From assembly GCA_043228905.1 (NCBI GenBank), contig JBHGNT010000007.1, forward strand, positions 20,832,001 through 20,896,000: a stretch of 64,000 bases of DNA, in the 5' to 3' direction. The notes beneath the pieces were generated by a model that was not told where the DNA came from, searched no databases, and was given only the letters and a program-made list of their open reading frames with translations. This DNA comes from Azolla caroliniana. Lineage: Eukaryota > Polypodiophyta. The position numbers were made by a program, and so were the translations under genes. Below, in pieces: positions 30,611 to 43,249 of this stretch. The stretch's first letter is position 1. Every line of letters starts with the position of its first letter.

Positions 30611-31690
30611 AGTCAAACTAGCATGTTTAGTACTACAACAACTATACACCAACATGTAAAATTAGTTATGATGTATGCACAAGAACTAAACAACATAAAT
30701 ATCGCTGCACCATATAGTATATGGAGTGAAACCAGTACTAAACCATGAATTTTCTATTTTTTGGTATGAATTGTGACCTAAACCAATACTGAAGCAAATA
30801 TAAAATGGAATCAGAGAATACCAAAAACATAATAGTAGTATCATAGACCACATGAGTGAACTTTGAAACCCATAGCTAAGTACTATTCAGCTCCAATTGT
30901 ACTTTTACAATCCATACATGTATTTACTTTCTCAAAGTGGTACTAGCACATAGCGTATGATATGTGTGCAAACACAATGTAATTAGAACATCCATAACCT
31001 TGAGCTTGAATCCAAGGCCAGAGAATACACACTTAACACTTGGAGACACAAACTACAACATATTAGCTAAAGGAGAAAAATATAAACCATAGAAGGTAAA
31101 AGGAGAGATATGCTCAGAGGCATCCTGAGACTTCAAGCGAGTGTTTGTACTAGAGGACTCTCTATAATGTGATGACTAGTGACGAGTAAAGTCTTACCAA
31201 TCAATTTCAATCTCACTTGAACCTTACATGCAAAAGCACATGCGCTTCACCCTTTCTTTGGTGTGTGTCTATTTGCTTTCTTTGATGGGGGGTCCAAGTT
31301 CTTTCCTTTGTGGGTGTCTTCACTTCATCTTTGACTAGTGCCCTCTTCGTGGGTGTCTTCTAAAAAAGCTTCCACAACATAGTATTAACATAGTATACAT
31401 GTCATCACAAAATATCTAAATCTTGACTCGCAAATGAACACTGAGAAAAAAAAGAACAACAATTGCAACAACATCAACAAAAATGACAAGAACATGACAT
31501 AATAGTTGAGATCAAGAACAAAACACTTCTTGGACATGTCATCACAATAGTACTAAATGAGGCACCCTTTTCCAAGCCTAAACAAGTATAAGATTCATGT
31601 CTCAATTCTCGGATGAACACTAGAGAAAACAAGAACATCAACAAAAAGAACAACAACAACAACTATCTATAGAACAAGAGCAAGAACATC
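30611..31690. other. No recognised gene
   Basis: AT-rich sequence with only short frames and a weak duplication of GTGGGTGTCTTC near 31310 and 31345. Nothing else is supported. Confidence 0.4.
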
Positions 31691-32130
31691 ACCAAACATA
31701 CTCAACAAGAACATGTTGAGGAGCATAACATATACATATAACACCATATCATCATAGCACCCTCTTTCCATATGTGAACATGTACAAGACTCTCAAATGA
31801 ACACATTTGAAAAACAAGACGACAAACATACTCAACAAGAACATGTTGAGGAAGATAACATATAAATAACATCATATCATCATAACGCCCCCTTACCATA
31901 TGTGAACATGTACAAGACTCAAGCATATTTCTATACAAGACTCTCAAATGAACACATTTGAAAAACAAGACAAATGAAGAGCAAAAACAACAACAAACAT
32001 ACTCAATAAGAACATGTTGAGGAAGATAATATATAAATATCATCATATCATCATAGCACCCCCTTACTATAAGGAACATGTACAAGACTCAAGCATATTT
32101 CTATACAAGACTCTCAAATGAGCATTTACA
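31690..32130. repeat. Tandem repeat, about 3 units of 140-165 bp
   Basis: Units share CATACTCAACAAGAACATGT, then a TGAGGAAGATAACATAT-like part, then CATATCATCATARC and a CATGTACAAGACTC segment (starts near 31695, 31828 and 31997). The minus frame across it is open only because of the repeat. Confidence 0.75.
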
Positions 32131-32793
32131 AACATAATCAACAAGACTATACCTCTTCTCGAATAGTTGAAACTTCTCAATGAATATGTGATAGAGTGAC
32201 AAGTTATTTGCCCAAAACTTGTTGTAGATCATGCAACAAAACCTACAATAGGAGGAGACCTGGATGTTGTGTCATTTGAAGAGGTCGTTGCATGCTCATT
32301 GTCGAGGGGTCACAGCAAGGACATCGAGCAAAGATGGTATGAACACAACAAGCAGAGGGGAAAGAGTGAGCAAAGAATGCCTGGTACACCATAGAGGGAT
32401 CACAACAACAAAGATCAGAGAACGCATGTTCACTGCAAATGGGTCACAACAACAACAAAGAGTAGAGAACACTTGTTCGCTCTGGATGATGGGACACAAC
32501 AAGCACCAGCAAGCAGAGATGGTGGGGACATGGTAAGCAAAGGGAACAAAGTGAGCAAAGAGCACCTTGAGGTTGCAGAAGGGTCAAAGCAAACAAAGAA
32601 CGTAGTTCCCTGGAGATGCAAACGGTCTGAAGCATCATCACAACTTGAACACCTCTGAATGTAGAAGAAGCAAAGAGAGATCTGAGAGAGAGGGATATTT
32701 GAGAAAGAGACAGACAAAGAGATAGAGACAAAGACAGAGACAGATCTGAGCGAGAGAAAGAGAGTAACTTGAACATCCACTATCGTGAGGTAG

Positions 32794-32840
<47 letters not shown>

Positions 32841-32999
32841 CACTCACTGTCAATTCGAGATCTTTAACAATTAAAGACTCTGTATAAGCACCTTCAACCT
32901 CCACTGGAATTGATTACATGAGGGACACTTGGATAGAGACATAACATTGGAAGGATCTGTGGATTTCTTGTTATTTTAAAATTTGAACCTATTATATGT
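32131..32999. other. Purine-rich low-complexity stretch with (GA)n
   Basis: Repeated phrases such as GAGCAAAGA and GGTCACAACAACAA at 32300-32640, then GAGAGA-rich sequence ending in a clean (GA)n at about 32798-32837. Open frames here follow composition. No gene is supported. Confidence 0.55.
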
Positions 33000-33165
33000 G
33001 ACTTTTTTTTTTTTCATAAGTGATGGTCAACTTTTTAGTCACTTTTATTGGATTTATTTTAAATTGTAGTGTTTTTTCTCTGTAGCTTGCTTTCACCTTG
33101 TAAAGCCAAGAACTCCATGACTTCGAATGTCGTGCTGAACTATAATAGAGCCGAGAACTCATGGG
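33000..33165 (+). repeat. Dispersed repeat shared with 46629-46846
   Basis: The GTGACTTTT run, AAGTGATNNNCAACTTTTTAG, TTTAAATTGTAGTG and the AGAACTCCATGACTTCGAATG segments recur in order at 46629-46846. The second site has extra bases after TTTTTTCTC. The family is unknown. Confidence 0.7.
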
Positions 33166-34332
33166 CTATGACTGGCATTTCCGGGTATGCCATCATGACG
33201 TTGTCCAGGGTTAGGATGCCTTTTCCTCTCTCCATATTCCCGGTCAAGGACGATTGTGACCTTGGAATTTCATCAAAGGTCAATGTGGGTTCACCGTCTA
33301 TCAATGCCCCAAGTGAGGGTTGTGTTGTAGTGTCTTTTGCCAAGCCTTGGCCTTTTTCCGATTAAGTCGTCGTCGTTTGGTTTTGGGGCTATGCAGTTGT
33401 TCTTTTGCCTCCTAGTCTGTGGTGTGGACCGACATTTGTGCGTTTCGTGGCGTGGAGGACTTTGGTGGTCGGGTACTGCCTTCCTCTTCCCAAACTGAGG
33501 TGGTAAGGTCTTCGAGGTGTCATTTTTGCTAATGTTGGGATGGCGATGGCCGACACGAGCACGAAGCTGGGAGGGCCATTGGGGAAAACAATACAGTGAA
33601 GTATTATTGAATGATAGGACGGAGCTTCTTGCCGGCTTGGAAGGCATGGCGACCTTCGCACAAGGATGCCCCCATGATTACACCCCAATCGACGGTGTGT
33701 CCCTCAAAGGTCATGATAATGATCCTGACCTTCTATTTTGGCATATACCATATATGTTGAGATGAACACAGGTGACCTCCAACAGAAACTTGGTTATCTC
33801 TCGAAAGAATGGATCGGAGGCGAGCTTCATTCAATATGCCTTGGCGGAGAGTGAGTTTTCCCAAAATAATGCTCCAACACCTCCGTGGGGGGGATCTCGA
33901 AGTGGCATTACCTGGTGGGGCTTAGGCCTAGCTTCTTATAGATTGTGGCATTCGTAATAGTATCCAAGTTGATATGTGTTGCCATTTCGTGGTAGTTGGG
34001 GTGGGGTGGCGCTTTTGTCACTTTGATATATCCGGCTAGCCCGTGGTTGTTGAGCAACCATCTCAGAGCAAGGGAGATGTCGATAGTCATGGATGTCTTA
34101 GAGTCAGTTGAGCAGAGGAGTTATCTACGTGGAGAGAAGAGCGAGGAGAGTGTGCAGATAGTGTGTGAGAGTGTAAGCGAGGACGCAAAGCTTTTTCAGA
34201 GCAGAGACAGCGAGGAGAGCAAGTGGAGTGAGGAGAGCTTATGTGTAGTGCAAGGTTGGAGAGATGACTTAGTTTACCTTTTTGTGTGGTGGGAACAATA
34301 GTGTCCAAGATCCTTCGAGCCATGTCATCCAC
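33140..34332 (-). pseudogene. Decayed minus-strand coding remnant, probably retroelement
   Basis: Minus frames yield segments with coding character (33343-33140, 33688-33389 and 34090-33908), including a Val-Asp-Trp-Gly phrase and a Lys/Arg-rich part. Many stops separate them. The position downstream of gypsy integrase on the same strand could make it part of a large gypsy element or a separate relic. I recognise no domain. Confidence 0.3.
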
Positions 34333-34599
34333 GTGTGGGAATTTAGAGAGTACTTGCTTTCTTGGTTTGCATGCCTACATGCAAAACCTTAAATATAGCT
34401 CTAAGTGCCTTTTTCGTTTTCTTTTTCTTTTTCTTTTTTTTCATACATAATAGCTATTAATAGTTTGCACTAATATTACACTATTTGACAATAGGGTCCA
34501 TATTAATGGAGGGTGGGTCCACCGCCCGAGGTTGATTTGGTAGGAAGTTGGCTGGCTTCTTTAATTGTTAACTCTACGGGATTTTCGAATAGATTTGGG

Positions 34600-36360
34600 G
34601 GTGTGGGTCCCGAGTAAGGTTTTAGTTAAAATCCGTTGAGCTTTTGTCGCAAAATTTCTCCGACTATAGTTCCTAGTTTGAAGGTGTTGTTTTCGACACC
34701 GACTATCTAGTATGGCCCTATCCACTGAAAACAGAGTTTGTCTGACATTTTCCCCATGGGTGTCTGGAACACGAGTACGGCCTTTCCGATTTCGAAAGCT
34801 TTTTCGTTTCCTCCCTAATGCCGGTCGACAAATGCTTTAAGATGGCGTTGTTCCTGTTCCAAAATCGCCATGCTTAGTACCCTACTTTCACTGATCTGTA
34901 CGCATAGACTCAAAAGGATAACCGGAATGGGGTGGATTGGATGTTGGTTTTAAAGCTTGTTCGATATGCCCAGATGGTGCTTTGAAGCTTCATGTCCTAG
35001 TTGGTGCGGTTTTCGTGGACAATCTTCAAAATGTTCTGTAAGGTTTTGTTCGTCGACTCCACCAGTCTGTTTTCCTAGGGGTAATACGGGGTGCTCTTCT
35101 TGTGAACTATGGTGTAGTGATCCATGAATCTGTGTACCACCTTATTGAGGAAATGGCCTCCTTGATCGCTTATGATTTCGATGGGGCATCCAAACCGACA
35201 CTAGATGTTTTCGTAAAGGAACTTTGCAGTGGACACCGCCGTGTTGTCACGTAAGGCTTTTGCTTCTACCCATGTCATGCAGTAATCTATCGTGACTACG
35301 ATATATCTGTTTCTTGTGCATGCTACGACTGGGGTGAATGGACTAATGAAGTCAAGGCCCCATTTTCGGAATCGTTCCAATGGCAATACGGGCTGATGAG
35401 GCATATGGGCCCATTCTGTGGCTTGGTCCATTCACCAGCATAAATCACATTGTCGGCAGTACGTATGGCCATCTTTCTGCATGGTTGGCCACGATAGGCC
35501 ACTTTGCCATATTTTCCTTGTTGTTGCTTCACCGTCGTAATGTCCCCTAGCTATTCCGCGATGTGCTTCCCGTAATATCTCTTCCTTTTCATCATGTCGA
35601 ATGCATCGCTACCAAATGTCGTCGCTCCCTTTGTGGTAAAGTGTGCCCTCTAGTAGGCAAATGTTTCGACTTTGTACTGTCAACCACTTCTTCTCGTCCA
35701 TTCTCATCCGTGGGGGAGGTAAGCCGGTGGTCAGGAAATGACTCATTTCTTCAAGCCATTTGTCTTCTAGCATCACCTTGTCCGTGTCGACCTTGCTTGC
35801 AGAAATTCATAAAATTCCACTATCCGGGAAATCGTCATCGCACCTCGCAGTGTCTTCACCATTCTCAATGTGGCTTAGGTAATCCGTGACATCGTGCTAA
35901 GTGCGTAGCCGATGCTGAATTTTGAATTCGAACTCTTGTAGTAATAGCATCCATCGAGCCAACTTCCCCATTAGCAACTGTTTCAAAACCAGATACAGGA
36001 GGGCTGCATGATCCACGTGGAACACGAACTTCCGGCCCAATAGGTAGTGTCAAAAATTTGTTGATACTATATATCACACCCAAGGTTTCTCGCTCAGTTG
36101 CTGAGTTATTCCATTCGGCTTTCAAAGTTTTTGGCTTGAATAGTAGATGAATCGATACCAGTTTGGCTCAGTTAGTTGCATGAGAGCGATGCTGATGGCA
36201 ATGTCCCACGCGTCGACAAATACATGGAATGGTGACATCCAATCCGGTGGTTGGATGACCGGTGCCATGTATGCCTTGTCTTTTAGGGCTATGTATGCCT
36301 TGTCCTCTATCTCTGTCCATTGGAATGGCATATCAATGACTTTTATCATTTTTTCTTTGG
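34600..36360 (-). pseudogene. Ty3/gypsy RNase H and integrase, decayed
   Basis: Minus strand, from right to left. RNase H at 36350-35890 has Phe-Val-Asp-Ala and, on the next frame, Ala-Thr-Glu-Arg-Glu-Thr-Leu. Then comes an HHCC-type region with Cys-Arg-Gln-Cys-Asp near 35450. The integrase core at 35430-34900 has Gly-Leu-Asp-Phe-Ile-Ser-Pro-Phe, Tyr-Cys-Met-Thr-Trp-Val-Glu-Ala, Ser-Asp-Gln-Gly-Gly-His and a Glu-Asn-Arg-Leu-Val-Glu segment. A GPY/F-like Trp-Ile-Gly-Pro-Tyr lies near 34710. More than eight stops or frameshifts occur. The RT part is missing and no LTR could be paired. Confidence 0.78.
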
Positions 36361-36440
36361 ATATGGTTAGATGTGTAGGAATATTTCAATGACTTTATCA
36401 TTTTTTCTTTGGATGTGGCTACATGTGTAGGAATATCAAT
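36330..36440 (+). repeat. ~50-bp tandem duplication
   Basis: ATCATTTTTTCTTTGGATRTGG plus the GTGTAGGAATAT segment occurs twice head to tail, at about 36346 and 36397. Confidence 0.8.
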
Positions 36441-36982
36441 TGGGACTTATTGACCTTTTTTATGTCTTATTTGTATTTTCAATAAATAATTACACGTTTT
36501 ATTGAATGACACAATAATCCATGTATTCAATTTTGTTTCTTTATCTAGAATTTGGGGCTTGAAGTAATGAAGAAAAATAAAAATCCAAGTATACGTGAGA
36601 CACCATGACAAGAATAGAGGAAGGCATATATGAAACTCCTCCATGACAAAAACCACAGACTACTTGGCCGATGAGAGTAATGGTTACATAGCTATGTGGA
36701 AGTCTATTTTCTGCATTTAAGGTGGACTCTGTTATGTAAGCTTGTCCTTCTTGATGGGGAAGATGGCTGAAAAGCCATGAAGCGGCTGAGAGGCCGAACA
36801 AGAGTCAACTGGCAGAAACGGTTGAATGGGAGTAGGGTAACCGAAATCGGTTGAGAGGCCGAATGAGAGTCGGCCGAATGGTCGAATATATATATAGGAG
36901 TTAAGTTTTAGGTGTGTATTATCTCTGTGTGTAAGAGAAATATAGTTGCGAACTAGTGTAGAGTGTGAGTGTAGAACACAGA

Positions 36983-37029
<47 letters not shown>

Positions 37030-37810
37030 ACTGAGAGAGTGTGAGAGCTCAGATAATGTGGGTTGTGCGAGAGACACAATGTTGTGGTTGAGCGTGAAAG
37101 GAAGCAAGAAAAGAGAGTGAGACAAAGGTGGAAAGAGAGAGATAAAGACAGAGAGAGAGAGAGTAGAGAAGTCCTAAGAGCTGCAAAAGAGATAGGTACA
37201 AACGAGTTAGCGTTTGGTGGACTTGGCTGAAACCATGGTTTCAGACGACAACCTGGGAGTACATCCATTCCCAAACAAGTTCTATCATTATATGCACAAC
37301 TACCGTGTGAGTCTTGTTTTCTCGAGAGTATTGTGGTACTCTCTTGGAATTTGGGCTTTCCCTTAGCAAGCTAAGGAGCCTCTGTACCTTGCTTTGTATT
37401 TCGTGTCTCATAGTCGAAATCGGTTTTTGCTCCATGGTTTTTCCTTGGATTCAGGCTTTTGCACGTAAATCTATATATGCTCATCTATGTTTGTGTCTCA
37501 AAATAATCTTTTCTGGTTTATCTCTCATTGTAAACATATTAGACTCTTTTGATTTTTCTCTGCAACGAAAATCTATAGAACTTTATTTCACTCAAATCAA
37601 ATCTCTAAAGAGGTAGATATAAGCCTTGCAAGGTTGGCTACTGCTAAAGAAGAAATCTAGGTTTTTCAATAGTTCCGAGGTCAATTGGTGTTACAATCTC
37701 TCCCTGGTTGTCCACTTTGAATCTTTATTCCATATTCTATTTTTTTTAAATTTTATCTAGCATTTTGATATCACAAAGAATTCATTTGTTGTTCAACTCT
37801 TCCACTTGCA
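36441..37810 (+). other. Probable LTR/promoter region with (GA)n, unassigned
   Basis: GGCCGAATGAGAGTCGG-type repeats near 36790-36880, then an ATATATATATAGGAG TATA-like box (36886-36900), then (GA)n at about 36985-37025 and 37150-37163. This resembles an LTR U3-R-U5, but no second copy, PBS or PPT was found. Frames at 36732-37274 are low-complexity artefacts. Confidence 0.35.
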
Positions 37811-38080
37811 TTGTTTGTTCCGTGGATAGTTACCTCTTTCTTCTTATGCATATGTTATCTTCTTTCATATGATTACCCTTTTCTCTGTCATATTCTTACA
37901 TCTATATCCCTCACAAATTCCTACGTCATAACTTTTAGAGCTTTTCAATTAGATCTACTCCTTCATTCGTCTATACTATTTTCCTTGTTTGTAATCAGAG
38001 TGGTGGTGTTTTATTTTGCAATGTTGCGACCCCCTATACTCTCCTCACCACCCCAAATTCAATCATGAATATTGTACCAT

Positions 38081-38376
38081 CTAATATTCATGATGACCAT
38101 TCATTGTCCTCCTCTTTGTTGTTCCTATATGACACATTGCCTCCATAAATTCTCCGCACATTAATTTTAACAATTGTATACAAGTTTCTTTCGTTTGCAA
38201 GTTTTCGATAGTCATATTGGTATTGTCGACACTACCCAACTCTTGATGATTCTCCTCATCATCGACAGTCATTGTTGGTTGACTTGGAGATATGGTGGGT
38301 TTGTCATTTTGAGTGTCTGAGAAGGTAATATCATCGCTATCGAAAACTCCGATATGTGTGTTCACTGTCTCCTTAC
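38081..38376 (-). CDS. Antisense gene exon 2, copy 2 (unknown function)
   Basis: Same exon as at 1959-2242, after a TTTATTGTGTAG acceptor at 38377-38388. The frame is open for about 98 codons and keeps Thr-Ile-Ser-Pro-Ser-Gln and Glu-Phe-Met-Glu-Ala. Substitutions relative to copies 1 and 3 are many, yet no stop occurs before the tail. Exon 1 could not be found to the right, where (GA)n, (ACT)n and an old LINE end begin. It is probably a partial copy. Confidence 0.45.
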
Positions 38377-38437
38377 CTACACAATAAAGAAGAAAATATA
38401 ATACAGTTCTTGGAATTTTCTCTGTTGCTACACACAC

Positions 38438-38438
<1 letters not shown>

Positions 38439-38484
<46 letters not shown>

Positions 38485-38487
38485 CAT

Positions 38488-38532
<45 letters not shown>
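38439..38532. repeat. (GA)n and (ACT)n microsatellites
   Basis: About 43 bp of GA (38439-38481) and about 43 bp of CTA/ACT (38488-38531). They read as poly-Ser or poly-Tyr in short frames, which are artefacts. Confidence 0.95.
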
Positions 38533-38789
38533 AACTGTTTGCCCCCCCCTTCTCTCTCTCTCTCTCTAACTCTATGTGTGTGTTTTTTCTAATTTTTTTA
38601 CTACAAAGACTAGTTATTACATAATGCATCATACCATGCCTCCTCCACCATTACTAATGTTCGTCCTCCCTTGTTTCTTCTTCTTATGGAAAATAATAAA
38701 TAAAATCAGAAAAAATTAATAAATAAATAAATATTATTTAGTGTTAGTTATTAGTTATTAGATTAGTTATCAATTAGGAAGACAGTTTC

Positions 38790-40313
38790 CTTCTCATGAA
38801 GAAAACCGCATTGGTGGTGGTCTTATAAAGCCACCACCAGCGATGGTAAACATCGGTGTGTGATAAAGAGATGCACCAAGTCTTTGTACAAATGTTGTAG
38901 TGAATGAGCAAGTCCATAATAAGTGTGGGATTGTTTCCAATCGTCCACCACATCTTGCACAATGCGACAAGGCTATCAATCTCTTTTGAAGATTCATTGG
39001 GAGCACACCCAATAGGCATCTCCATAGGAATACCCGTTGCTTAAGTGAAAGACTAGAGCTCCATAAGCTTGTAAGCCTATTTTTCCACCAAGATTGCGTT
39101 TTGTGTAGGTTCCATAATGCATTTGCATGTTCGTGAAACCATGGGACAAGTTACAACAACATATACACTAAATGTGTTGTAATGTTATGCATTGGAATAA
39201 CAATGCTCCCTTTTTGTAACATCCAATCCTGAATCCTGCGATCTCCATTTAGAGGTGGCACAGGTACTAAGGAAAGTACCAACTCTGTGACTTGATTCCA
39301 GATAACACGATGATGTGGCCCAAGTCTATAACGACATGTCATGTCATTGAAATGCAATAAGTGAACTTGGTCATTTACCACATCTGCAATGGATTTCAGC
39401 CCCTTCTTTGTTAAAAAATAAGCTTTCCTAAGTTCTTGTTCAGCTAGTGATTGTGGGAATATAGCACTCCAGTGTAAGCTTCCGAGGTGTAAAGAGTTCC
39501 CTGATTCTGAATTTCTAACTCTCCATTTTATGTGGTGCAATACTTCCTTCAAGTGCTTTAGAAGCTTTGAGCTAAACAGACAACCTTTGATGTGCCCGTC
39601 AAGCTTTCCAAACACTACGTCCCAATGGTTAGTATCCCCTAAGCCAAATGACTTGGTTTTCAAATGATCAAACATATCAGATAGCATTCTTGCCCAAGGC
39701 AATGTTTTTTCATCAATTTTTGGCAACAAAGTAGCTTTTCTAGCCAACATATGCAAATGCAATTTAAGAAAATTTAGCCCTCCACTCAATCGTGGAGTGC
39801 ATATCTTCTCTAGTGATAGGAGTCGTATACCTCTATGCGATTGCTTAGAGCACCAGAAGTTGCTTATGATTTTGAAGTTGATCTTTTGTATCATGTGTTT
39901 CGGCCAATCAATCATAATTAAGTAATACTGCATGTAAGCCATGAATATAGATTACACTATCCTCGATCTAACATGGAGTGGCCATGTTGCAATCTTCTAA
40001 TAGCTTAGCTTTTGTCTCACTTTTTGCAGAACCTATTCAACCTTTCTTTTCCCTTTTGCATTCCATCCCAATGGATAGCCAAGATGTCTAACCATTTCAT
40101 TTGGGCTAACAACTTGACCTGGCCACAGACGTTGATGCCAACTATATGGCGTCAAGGGTAGAAGTTTTGACTTATTGAAGTTAACTTGAAATCTAGCAAC
40201 TAATCCATACAATTTGAGGGCATCCATAATCACCCTCATATCATTTGGATTATTTTGTGACAGGAATGATGCCTGAACCATGAAATCATGTCCATCTTTC
40301 ATTTGCAAACCGT
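38790..40313 (-). pseudogene. L1 ORF2 C-terminal half (post-RT and zf-RVT)
   Basis: The part next to the insertion reads Ser-Gln-Asn-Asn-Pro-Asn-Asp and later Val-Asn-Phe-Asn-Lys-Ser-Lys, the segment following the RT active site. The frame 39942-39151 (263 codons) continues with Asn-Phe-Trp-Cys-Ser and Gly-Gly-Leu-Asn-Phe. The end at 39012-38794 has Cys-Ala-Arg-Cys-Gly-Gly...His-Leu-Leu-Trp-Thr-Cys, the zf-RVT finger of plant L1 elements. Frameshifts separate the pieces. Confidence 0.85.
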
Positions 40314-41110
40314 TGTCGTAGTGTGAATCACACACTACGTGAAATATGTAAAATACTATATCCGATTTAAAGTACGCATAATAAATCAAATCAAATATTA
40401 AAAATATATTGATTACATGCATAGGGCAAGATTGCAAGATTCAAACCCTGTACCTCCATATAGACAAACCCCAACCTTACCATTGCACTAACTTATCCTT
40501 ATTGTTTTATAGATTTAATACCTATAGGACCTTTATTTACACCTACCTTTATTAAAAAGGTAAGTCATGCATTTTTAGAATGCGTGAATACTTTATTTAT
40601 AAGAAAAATGTAAACCAATAAAATATTACTCGTGCACATCTAGCGAGCATGAGCACTATATTTAGGAAAGAAAAGCATAGTGTAAAAAGCAACTCATGCA
40701 CATTTAGTGTGCATGAACACTTTAGATAAAGCATATACTCTATAGTTAGAGAAAAAGCATGGATTGTGAAGACTCTCTCATCATTATATAAGGATGGGGA
40801 GCACAATGTCATGGGGTGTGTGAAATATTTGGGAAATTGGATATATTTCCTAAAACACCAATTAATATAATCGTGGGATTCACGAAGTTTTATATAATCT
40901 ATCTCTTCCATTCTATGATAAATTGTTATTAGGATTCTAAATATTAATAAATCTAATAATCCATACTTGTGGGATTCACAAGTTTCTATCTCTCTTTCTA
41001 ATAATCTATACATAACTATAAACTTGTCTCAAATTCTTCCTCCTCCTAGTCCAAAACCCCAACGGTTCCCACCCCACTCACGCAACGATCCGACGCCGAA
41101 AGACGCGACA
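40314..41110 (+). repeat. Gag-only element 2, 5' LTR
   Basis: 797 bp from TGTCGTAGTGTG to GACGCGACA. It starts with a 9-bp perfect stem (CGTAGTGTG...CACACTACG) and carries the antisense tRNA-like segment at 40425-40497. It is the diverged counterpart of the LTR at 17855-18677. Confidence 0.85.
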
Positions 41111-41114
41111 CAAG

Positions 41115-41130
41115 TGGTGAACCCGACGTG
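41115..41130 (+). promoter_or_regulatory. PBS, gag-only element 2
   Basis: TGGTGAACCCGACGTG, four bases after the LTR, identical to elements 1 and 3. Confidence 0.8.
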
Positions 41131-42398
41131 AAAGTGGGTGGCAAGGAGATGGAGAATCAACAAAAGACGATGAGCATAATGATGATGATGATTGAGCGGA
41201 TGCAACAAGAACAACGCTTGATGTTGGAGATCAAATTGGAAGTAGAGCGGCTTGTGCAAAGAAATGGGCAATTCAATGGAAAGGATGTGTCACGTTATCT
41301 ATGTGACTACAAAGGGGCGAAGTGATATCCTTCAGTCAGGTGGCCATGGATGAGCTACAAGAGAGAATCCACAAGATACGGCAACAAAACCCAACATGGG
41401 GGTCCTTTGAAGAAGCTTTACGAGAGGCATATGATTATGAGAGACCGAAGGGACAAGATCGGTGAGAGTTCGATGAATGGGTGGCATCGGAGAAGACCCA
41501 CCGAAGTGCAACACTAGCATTCTTAGAGTTTGAGTATCGTTTTGCTCAACTCTCGGAGCGGGAACAACGATTGGTGGGGATGGATAAAGTCCTAATGTTC
41601 GTGAAGTCGATCGATCGGAAAGAAAGGATGGACATCGGGATCAAACTCGAAGATGATGATGGTGCGAATTGTCTTACTGAGGATTGGGCCGACGTCGAAA
41701 GGGTATGCCGGAGACATGATGAGAGGAAGAAGAGAATCTTGTTAACAACAACATGGCCTATAAGGGATAATCGATTAAGGATGAACGATGTGGCTGATAT
41801 GAAGGCCGAAGTACGATTCGATGGTACCACGGGAGAGGGTGTGGAACAAGGCATCCTCTCGTCTTGCGAAAGAACGACGGCCAAGGATAAGGTTGATGAC
41901 TTAAGAGTGGCGAACACCAATTCAAGAATGGAAGAAGGTTTCGCAATACAAGTATTCGAAACATCGGGTGAAAAAGGGGTAAGCATAATCGATGCTTGCA
42001 TGATCGAGGGAGATAAAGAGTGTGAGGCGGACTTGATTGAGGAGGTCGTCACGAAAGATGACATTGAATCGGAGGTGGCTATGGACGAATCAATGGCGGA
42101 TGGCCGTATGAAGACTTTCACACCACTAGTTCTAGAGACTTTGGCGGTTGCATTCGAAAGGCAACGTGAGACCAAAGCGACGGAAGGTGGCGGAGAGAAA
42201 ACGAAGGCCGAAGCGGATGCATACAACGGAGAGATAGCCAAGAAGGTGGATATGCGTGAAACGACGGAGAATGATAATACCGAGGATTCCTACCCACTAA
42301 TCTTAGAGACTTCGGCAGTTGTGTCCGAGAAGCAACGTGAGACTGGAGAGACGGGAGGTGGTGGCAAGAAAGGTAAAGTCGGAAGCCGGTTCGGATGA
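41131..42398 (+). pseudogene. Ty3/gypsy-type gag, gag-only element 2
   Basis: A Met-rich helix, then Phe-Asn-Gly-Lys-Asp-Val-Ser-Arg-Tyr-Leu (to 41325, stop). A shifted stretch follows with Trp-Gly-Ser-Phe-Glu-Glu-Ala-Leu. The long frame 41481-42398 has Phe-Leu-Glu-Phe-Glu-Tyr-Arg-Phe...Leu-Ser-Glu and Leu-Thr-Glu-Asp-Trp-Ala-Asp-Val, typical of plant Ty3 capsid. Its C-terminal part has two copies of a Leu-Glu-Thr-x-Ala-Val...Glu-Thr-Gly-Glu-Thr-Gly-Gly-Gly-Gly-Lys-type motif (near 42130-42200 and 42290-42385). Two breaks (near 41325 and 41465) make it a pseudogene. No protease or RT follows. Confidence 0.75.
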
Positions 42399-43247
42399 AA
42401 GATGATCCGGACGGAATTCCGATCCGAAAGAAAGCTGGCCCGAAAGGGGGTCGACTCGATCAAAACCGATTGACCGAGTCCGATTCGGCCAAACGTGAAT
42501 ACAGATGGAAGCCGACCTAGCCGAAAGCCGATCAAACGAGACCAATCCGGAAAGAAGCTAATCCGACTTAGTCGGAGGTTGAACCGGTCGAGGCCGATGA
42601 AAACGAGGAAAAGAAAGCCAACTGAAACCGAAACCGATAGATCGAAACCGACCCGGAAGGGGGCCGAATCGGTAAAAACTGATCAACCGAGTCCGAATCG
42701 GCCGAATATGAATATGATCGGAAGCCGATCCAACTGAACACCGATCAGACAAGACCGATCCCAAAAGAAGCTAATTCGACTCAACCGGAGGTCGAAGCAA
42801 TCGAGGCCAGTGAACACGAGGAAGACGCCAAACAGGCACACTACCATAGATGACAAGGGCCAAGCGGATTTGAAGGGTATTATTAACAATGAGATCTTAA
42901 CAAAAACGGTGAGCTCTAACATGAAGATTATCAACTCTAACGCGAGATTATACGACAAAGGTGAACAAAGTGGGAAGCATGGCACATGCACAAGACAAGA
43001 AGGGTTATGCTCAAGAGGATCACAAGGAGCCATGAAAACCGGCAATGGCAATGCAAAGAGAGAACAAAGAATATGGTGGATCGGATGGCGACAATGGCTT
43101 AGGTGAAAAGAATGAATATGCTCAAAATGGAGAGACAAAGTCGACATAGCAAGAGAAACAGAGGGGATTGCGAGTAAAGGAGAAATACGAGAGCCGGCAA
43201 CCGGTAACCAGGCGGAGCAAGCAACTGAAAACCGGAAACCAGGCGGA
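42399..43247 (+). other. Decayed basic-repeat tail of gag-only element 2
   Basis: CCGATCGG-rich sequence coding, in mixed frames, Lys-Pro-Asn-Arg-like basic repeats comparable with 18716-19598, then sequence similar to the Trp-rich segment near 18800. It diverges after about 43145 and ends at the deletion junction. Confidence 0.5.
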
Positions 43248-43249
43248 AT

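Larger units (their letters stand above)
40314..43247 (+). mobile_element. Gag-only LTR retrotransposon 2, 3'-truncated
   Basis: The 5' LTR (40314-41110), PBS (41115-41130) and gag region are present, but no polypurine tract or 3' LTR. It inserted in the LINE RT; the part of RT between the two LINE flanks is missing. A later deletion therefore removed the element's 3' end together with adjacent LINE sequence. Its gag is the longest of the three relatives. Confidence 0.8.

Noticed and set aside
32264-32660. Short ORFs in a repeated Lys/Ser/Gln-rich region
   Set aside because: Purine-rich short repeats keep frames open on both strands; no domain or conserved copy.
36541-37274. Minus ORFs of 86-180 codons with a possible signal-like start
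   Set aside because: They cross (GA)n and LTR-like promoter sequence and show no conserved domain.
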